DNA of 17,157 bases, taken from an uncultured Lachnospiraceae bacterium. GTDB taxonomy: Bacteria; Bacillota_A; Clostridia; Lachnospirales; Lachnospiraceae. The number at the start of each line of letters is the position of its first letter. Within the stretch, counting starts at the first letter, position 1. The translations under genes and the position numbers were made by a program. Below, piece by piece: positions 13,640 to 17,157 of this stretch. The notes under the pieces were generated by a model. The model worked only from the letters and a program-made list of their open reading frames with translations. It did no database searches and was not told the origin of the DNA. The stretch is from NCBI GenBank assembly GCA_947564305.1, contig CANOBT010000117.1:1-17157 (forward strand), given 5' to 3'.

Positions 13640-13834
13640 TCAATTTGGCAATGCACTCTTTCCGCTTTTTATCCATTCATCTATTTCTGATTTTTTGAAC
13701 TTCCAAAGCTTACCGATTTTATGAGCTGGTATATCAGTCTTTTTTATCCAGTTACGCACAGTATCTTTTGTAACATCCATGTACTCTGCCGCTTCTTCAA
13801 GTCCAATCCATTTATCTTCTATTCTTTCGTTCAT
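13640..13834 (-). CDS. Excisionase-type HTH regulator of the R-M operon
   Basis: A 64-residue protein that is almost entirely one helix-turn-helix of the excisionase/MerR-like (HTH_17) class: WIGLEEAAEYMDVTKDTVRNWIKKTD, then IPAHKIGKLWKFKKSEIDEW. This is the classic pattern of a turn, a recognition helix and a basic wing. The ATG has GAGGTGG upstream. It heads the five-gene restriction-modification operon and lies just downstream of a strong promoter overlapped by repeated GTGGTA boxes. Controller proteins of the XRE type are better known in such loci; an excisionase-like one here is notable. Regulation of the operon is the likely role. It could alternatively be an excisionase left from a mobile element. 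Confidence 0.85.
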   Translation of the reverse strand: MNERIEDKWIGLEEAAEYMDVTKDTVRNWIKKTDIPAHKIGKLWKFKKSEIDEWIKSGKSALPN

Positions 13835-13873
13835 TATCCACCTCGTTCATATACGCACAAGTTGACGAGGTAC

Positions 13874-13902
13874 AGTATACCACAAAACCAATATTTTTTC
13901 AA
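13874..13902 (-). promoter_or_regulatory. Promoter of the restriction-modification operon
   Basis: On the minus strand TTGAAA (13902-13897) and TATACT (13879-13874) are spaced exactly 17 bases. The HTH start codon lies about 40 bases downstream. Confidence 0.8.
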
Positions 13903-13927
13903 CCGATTTCGTGGTATTTCGTGGTAT
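13878..13927. promoter_or_regulatory. Repeated operator boxes at the R-M promoter
   Basis: TTTCGTGGTA occurs twice in tandem (13908-13917 and 13918-13927), immediately upstream of the -35. An inverted copy of its core, TACCAC (13878-13883), overlaps the -10. The 10-base period means both tandem copies face the same side of the helix. The likely binder is the HTH protein encoded just downstream. Binding upstream and over the -10 could give both activation and repression, as in controller-type circuits. Confidence 0.65.
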
Positions 13928-13963
13928 TTAATCATTGTTTCGTTGTTCGCCTATCTCATTACA

Positions 13964-13991
13964 TTTATACTATAGCTTAATAGTTGTCCAA
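13964..13991 (-). promoter_or_regulatory. Possible second upstream promoter for the R-M operon
   Basis: On the minus strand TTGGAC (13991-13986) lies 16 bases before TATAAA (13969-13964). It would read through the operator boxes into the HTH gene. Lower confidence because the region is generally AT-rich. Confidence 0.4.
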
Positions 13992-14000
13992 TAAAACGGA

Positions 14001-14270
14001 CTATTTCCTCCCATTCATCTGCCACCGGTCATGCCCCCGGATGCTCCGTACCGCCTGCCGCAGAGTGTTCGCCCTGCCGTGCTGGTGGTACGGATGGGAA
14101 GCCTTATGCTTGTGGAATATGATTACCGTTCCCTGCTCCGGATACTCCGGATTATGCAGATACCAGTAATGGCCGGTATTCCTGGACATGATCGTCACAT
14201 CGTAGGCATCCGTGGTAATGATGGAGAAATACTCTGGATCCAGACATTTCAGGTCTTCATTACTGAACAT
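14001..14270 (-). CDS. Small hypothetical protein after parB
   Basis: An 89-residue protein beginning MFSNEDLKCLDPEYFSIITT. ATG 14270 has GGAGG 8 bases upstream and lies inside the end of the ParB gene (11-base overlap). The open frame continues upstream for 16 codons but without a better site. The protein is rich in His and Tyr (RNTGHYWYLHNPEYP, IFHKHKASHPYHQHG), with a basic C-terminus (RQAVRSIRGHDRW). It may be a compact fold around a beta hairpin; a metal site is possible but not demonstrated. No family is recognised. It is the last gene of the partition operon and shares its richer GC content. Confidence 0.75.
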   Translation of the reverse strand: MFSNEDLKCLDPEYFSIITTDAYDVTIMSRNTGHYWYLHNPEYPEQGTVIIFHKHKASHPYHQHGRANTLRQAVRSIRGHDRWQMNGRK

Positions 14271-15243
14271 GGGCAGCCTCCTTCCCGGCAAACCACGCTT
14301 CCAGCGCCTGCTCCACAAGGGAAGCCATCTGCTCAGCGTTCATGCCTTCAAAATACTTACTGCAGATAGCCGTCGGCAATTTCAGGCTCACGCCATTAGC
14401 CTGCTTCTTCACCTTAAGTCCGTCCACGATCTCCAGCATCTTCTCTTCATCCAGATCCCCGGATGCATTCCGAAGCTGCGCCGCCATCTTCGGCATAAGC
14501 TTCAGCTTCCTGCCGGTCAGAAGATCATACAGAGCCTGCTGTTCTTCCTCAGGCATATAGGACACATCCACCGCCGAAAGAAGCGGGATCTCATTCCTGT
14601 CCATCATATCCTTGAACGGTCTGATCAGATAATTCAACCTCAGGTACCTTGCCGCATTCCGGCTTGAAAAACCATATTCCCTCGCCAGCACATCCCGGCT
14701 CTTCAACTTGTGGCCATTATGACCACAAGTTGATTCTGTCTCATTGCCGGAAAGGATCTCCAGTTCGCGGATAATGTCATTCCGCTTTCCCAGACAGCAG
14801 GTCTTGTCATACTGCTCCGCCATCACTGCAGCCTTTTCGCTCGGAAGCAGATCATTGAAAGATCTCTGAATCATGTTCGTCTCGATCACATAGACATAGG
14901 CTTCCTGCTCTGTCAAACCTTCCTTCACAATAGCAGGTATCTCCGCAAGACCCGCCAGCTTCGCCGCATTCGCCCTGTTGTGACCGGAAAGCATTTCATA
15001 CCCACCTTTTATTTTCTGAACGATCACCGGCGACAGCACTCCGTGTTCCTTAATACTCTCCACCATATCATCCAAGCGTTCCCCCTCATAAAGATGGAAT
15101 GGATGGTCATGGAAATCCTTTATCTTATCGAGCGGCAGCACCTGTACTCCATCCGACGCCTGATCCTGTACCTGCGCCGAGGATTCCTCAGTCAGCATAT
15201 CCACAGCATCAAATATTTTCCTCTTAGGACCATTAGCCTTCAT
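14260..15243 (-). CDS. parB: ParB/Spo0J-family partition protein
   Basis: A 327-residue protein. The N-terminal ParB/Srx domain (about 33-125) has the target-search stretch ERLDDMVESIKEHGVLSPVI, the nucleotide-binding SGHNRANAAKLAG (86-98, equivalent of the GERR/GHRR box of CTP-dependent ParB clamps) and ETNMIQRSF. A helix-turn-helix lies near 181-205 (KSRDVLAREYGFSSRNAARY). The C-terminal part is helical, ending about residue 327. It overlaps the ParA gene by 11 bases, the usual parAB arrangement. With ParA it segregates or stabilises a plasmid or an excised integrative element by binding parS-like sites; none is identified here. Some conjugative elements use ParB homologues as regulators. 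Confidence 0.93.
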   Translation of the reverse strand: MKANGPKRKIFDAVDMLTEESSAQVQDQASDGVQVLPLDKIKDFHDHPFHLYEGERLDDMVESIKEHGVLSPVIVQKIKGGYEMLSGHNRANAAKLAGLAEIPAIVKEGLTEQEAYVYVIETNMIQRSFNDLLPSEKAAVMAEQYDKTCCLGKRNDIIRELEILSGNETESTCGHNGHKLKSRDVLAREYGFSSRNAARYLRLNYLIRPFKDMMDRNEIPLLSAVDVSYMPEEEQQALYDLLTGRKLKLMPKMAAQLRNASGDLDEEKMLEIVDGLKVKKQANGVSLKLPTAICSKYFEGMNAEQMASLVEQALEAWFAGKEAAHVQ

Positions 15244-16009
15244 ACGCGATCACCTCCCCTGCCAATTTCTCATATGCTTTACAAGCATTGCTCTCTGGCG
15301 CATACTCGATCAGCGGCTCACTGTAGTACACGGATTCACCAACCTTCACAGTATTCGGGATCTTACTCTTGAAGATCCTTATCTGTCCTTGGAATGTTTC
15401 CGCCACCTGCTCCGTGATAGTTTTACAGAGTATTGTCCTTGCATCACACATCGTAAGCAGGATCCCCGCCACATTCAGCCGCTCATTGATGCGGCTCTTG
15501 ATCTTCTTCACGGATTTCAGAAAATCCTGTAATCCCATCATCGCCAGAAGCTGAGGATTCACCGCTACGATCACTTCATCTGCTGCCGCCATAGCGTTAA
15601 TGGTCAGCGCACCCATAGACGGACAGGTATCAATCAGGATGTAGTCATAATCCCCTCTCAGCGGTTCAAGAATCGATGACAACATCTTCTCTGTACCCAT
15701 TTCCATCCTCAGCTTTGCTTCCACCGCAGAAAGTCCTATGGATGCCGGAATGAAATCCACTCCATTCCTCTCCCAGATATACTCTTCTCTTTCCGGAAGA
15801 TCTTCTTCCTCAAGCACATACATCATCAGATCTCCGATCGCCACATCCACATCTTCCGCACCGAAGCAGGTGGTCAGGTTGGACTGCGGATCAAAATCCA
15901 CAGCCAACACTTTCATTCCACGCTTCTTCAGGGAATATGCCAGATTGAACACCGACACGGATTTGCCAACTCCACCCTTCATGGCACCGATCATATAAAT
16001 CTTTCCCAT
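15233..16009 (-). CDS. parA: ParA-family partition ATPase
   Basis: A 258-residue P-loop ATPase beginning MGKIYMIGAMKGGVGKSVSV. It has the deviant Walker A motif KGGVGKS (11-17) of ParA/MinD proteins with the signature Lys, the A-prime motif DFDPQSN (38-44), and Walker B ILIDTCPS (124-131). ParA dimerises on ATP binding, coats DNA and is released by ParB, which drives DNA partition. The ATG follows GGAGGCGTGAGAT and lies 3 bases after the SymE-like gene. Full-length compared with small plasmid or element ParA proteins and with no HTH extension, so it is of the short type (class Ib/chromosomal-like). Confidence 0.95.
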   Translation of the reverse strand: MGKIYMIGAMKGGVGKSVSVFNLAYSLKKRGMKVLAVDFDPQSNLTTCFGAEDVDVAIGDLMMYVLEEEDLPEREEYIWERNGVDFIPASIGLSAVEAKLRMEMGTEKMLSSILEPLRGDYDYILIDTCPSMGALTINAMAAADEVIVAVNPQLLAMMGLQDFLKSVKKIKSRINERLNVAGILLTMCDARTILCKTITEQVAETFQGQIRIFKSKIPNTVKVGESVYYSEPLIEYAPESNACKAYEKLAGEVIAYEG

Positions 16010-16012
16010 ATC

Positions 16013-16348
16013 TCACGCCTCCGATCCGGCTTCCGCCACCATACAGTAATCCGCTTTCCTCTCTGCCACGAACTTAGCGTGCAGTTTCTCTTTTTCCGCT
16101 TCAAACCTCTTCTGCAGAATCCTTGTCTCTCTTTCCATGAAAGCCGCCTCTGCTTCCTTCATCGCCGCCATTTCCACATCCTGAGTAATGACCAACTTTC
16201 CATTCTCACAGCTGACGGACACATAATCCCCAATCTCAAAGCCAAGTTCCTTCAGCCACTCGCCCTTCAGCATAATCGTTGGCGTTGCCTTATATCTGTA
16301 TCCACTTGTGCCATGCACCTTCATGTTCCTGTTCTTCTTAAATGCCAT
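16013..16348 (-). CDS. SymE/AbrB-like protein heading the par operon
   Basis: A 111-residue protein beginning MAFKKNRNMKVHGTSGYRYK. Residues about 23-58 (TPTIMLKGEWLKELGFEIGDYVSVSCENGKLVITQD) form the swapped-hairpin AbrB-like core also seen in the SymE toxin family. The C-terminal half is a charged helix with AEAAFMERETRILQKRFEAE, likely a coiled coil. AAGGAGGC precedes the ATG. In E. coli SymE is a translation-inhibiting or nucleoid-condensing SOS protein; in clostridial element operons the relatives are mostly of unknown role. Being first in a SymE-ParA-ParB operon, it is more likely a DNA-binding regulator or partition accessory than a free toxin. That role is inference. Confidence 0.75.
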   Translation of the reverse strand: MAFKKNRNMKVHGTSGYRYKATPTIMLKGEWLKELGFEIGDYVSVSCENGKLVITQDVEMAAMKEAEAAFMERETRILQKRFEAEKEKLHAKFVAERKADYCMVAEAGSEA

Positions 16349-16400
16349 CTATAAGCCTCCTTCCTAACGGTCAGGCCATCGCCTGCCATAGATATGATCT

Positions 16401-16478
16401 GTGGTGAAAAAAGAAAGGACCTCAGCTTCGACACATAAATCGAAAGCCAAAGTCCTATTTTCAGCGATTTTTCACCAC
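16401..16478. repeat. Nested stem-loop structure in the non-coding element end
   Basis: GTGGTGAAAAA (16401-16411) and TTTTTCACCAC (16468-16478) are a perfect 11-bp inverted repeat. Inside it AGGAC (16416-16420) pairs with GTCCT (16452-16456), and inside that GCTTCGA (16425-16431) pairs with TCGAAAGC (16440-16447) with one bulged base. The nested arms give a rod-like cruciform or RNA fold of 78 bases, about 50 bases upstream of the SymE-like gene. It could be a structured leader RNA, an integrase or ParB binding region, or part of a transfer or element end. No U run fits a plain terminator. Confidence 0.6.
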
Positions 16479-16595
16479 ACTTTTCCAAGGGCAGCTGTCC
16501 TTCGGAGACCTGGCATCTCCGCTGTCCTTAAGTGCAGGTTATAGATTTTGTCCGGCGCCGTCCATCTTCTTTACCTCTCCAGTAGGTCGAAAAAA

Positions 16596-16648
16596 ATAGG
16601 ACTAAGTCTGGAAGCCTTTGTTCAGGCGGCCTCTCGACTTAGACCTAT
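16596..16648. repeat. Imperfect inverted repeat at the element-hsdR junction
   Basis: ATAGGACTAAGTC (16596-16608) and GACTTAGACCTAT (16636-16648) are a 13-base inverted repeat with one mismatch and a 27-base loop containing GCCT...AGGC. It ends about 9 bases from the point where hsdR homology starts. The same AAAATAGGACT core (16593-16603) is repeated inverted at 16451-16461. Sequences of this kind at the edge of a mobile element are typical of recombinase binding sites. Confidence 0.6.
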
Positions 16649-16657
16649 TATGTCGTA

Positions 16658-17157
16658 CTCATCGACAATAACAATAATATCGTCACGTTCGGACAGAACA
16701 GGGTATTTCTTTCCCTTTTCATATTGGAACTTATGAATCAAAGTAAACAAAATGGGTTTATTAGTCTGCAGCTCCTCGCGCAGTCTCTTACTGTTGGCAG
16801 GCTGTACCTTATCCTTATCGGCAATAACTTCCGTGCGCAGAAAATTTTTATAGATCTGCATATCTAAATCTTTACGGTCTGTCACAATAAGGAAGGTAAA
16901 ATTACCTGCACATTTATGTTTGATCTTCCGGGCCAACATAACCATAGAGTAACTTTTACCGCTTCCCTGCGTATGCCAGAACACGCCCAGTTTCCCTTTC
17001 AACTCTTCACGGCGTAAAAATGCATTATATGTATTATTCACACCAAAGAACTGATGATTCTTTGCAATAATTTTAGTTCTTCGGCGATCATACAGAATAA
17101 AGTTTGGTGTTAGTCAGCAAATGGGTTGGTAAGGTTATATGGCCAGTAAACCGGCTT
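16658..17157 (-). pseudogene. hsdR: Broken type I restriction endonuclease subunit (hsdR)
   Basis: A fragment of the HsdR motor subunit, entering at the right edge. The frame reads KPVYWPYNLTNPFAD, then meets TAA near 17110; the sequence resumes in another frame with NFILYDRRRTKIIAKNHQFF, which is typical HsdR, so one base appears lost (GACTAACACC, where GACTTAACACC would keep the frame). The helicase core follows: GVFWHTQGSGKSYSM (Walker A), FLIVTDRKDLDMQIYKNF and IIVIVDE. At that point, the start of the DEAH box, homology ends: the codons after Asp-Glu read Tyr-Asp-Ile-Ile-Gly and stop shortly (16622-16624). The right side is therefore HsdR cut at its Walker B by inserted DNA. The rest of the helicase and translocase is not in the window. 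Not functional. Confidence 0.85.

Noticed and set aside
13640..13834. The small HTH protein as an excisionase next to an integrase
   Set aside because: No tyrosine or serine recombinase gene is present anywhere in the window; the operon context favours a regulator of the R-M genes.
13908..13927. Tandem TTTCGTGGTA copies as a CRISPR-like or iteron array
   Set aside because: Only two copies without spacers, placed at a promoter; operator boxes explain them better.
16013..16348. SymE-like gene as a type I toxin-antitoxin system
   Set aside because: No antisense RNA promoter could be supported opposite its 5-prime end, and its position as first gene of a ParA/ParB operon points to another role.

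Overview
The window looks like accessory DNA from a low-GC Gram-positive gut Clostridium-type host, most likely a Lachnospiraceae relative. The basis is purine-rich Shine-Dalgarno sites (GGAGG) before almost every gene, AT-rich intergenic DNA with clear TTGACA/TATAAT promoters, a TnpV-type transposon protein, and ParA/ParB and sigma-like genes of the kind carried by integrative and conjugative elements or plasmids of that group. This placement is an inference from protein style; no rRNA or housekeeping gene is present. No tRNA, rRNA or CRISPR array was recognised.

Layout, left to right. (1) 1-1497, minus strand: a small restriction-modification locus with an HTH regulator, a C5-cytosine methyltransferase and the start of a gene cut by the window edge, presumably the endonuclease. 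(2) 1498-2401: an unknown 102-residue protein divergent from a 55-residue ribbon-helix-helix (Arc-like) protein, with repeated GCCGTCA boxes over the shared promoters. (3) 2407-3203: TnpV and a probable mobilisation-protein remnant. (4) 3225-4231: a GC-richer block of three small element genes, headed by a sigma-region-4-like protein whose ribosome-binding site can fold into a 14-bp hairpin. (5) 4559-5285, plus strand: an autonomous XRE regulator with its own promoter and operator-like palindromes. (6) 5436-8738, minus strand: a four-gene operon (unknown protein, XRE+ImmA/IrrE metallopeptidase, unknown 359-residue protein, zinc-ribbon protein) with its own promoter and terminator. It is a candidate undescribed defence or stress-response module. 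(7) 8906-13834, minus strand: a five-gene restriction-modification operon with an excisionase-type HTH regulator, a SPPY-type methyltransferase, a DPPY-type methyltransferase, a PD-(D/E)xK endonuclease and, unusually, a two-cluster 4Fe-4S protein, all with short gaps or overlaps. (8) 14001-16348, minus strand: a GC-richer backbone operon with a SymE-like protein, ParA, ParB and a small unknown protein. (9) 16349-17157: a repeat-rich non-coding end followed by a type I hsdR gene that is broken off at its DEAH box and also frameshifted.

How it fits together: blocks 4 and 8 share base composition and gene style and look like backbone of one mobile element, split by about 9.7 kb of cargo (blocks 5-7). 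The right edge of the element appears to lie near 16657, where it interrupts a resident or older hsdR. The window thus carries one broken and two apparently intact DNA-modification systems plus the ImmA/IrrE-type operon, as expected of a defence island riding on a mobile element.
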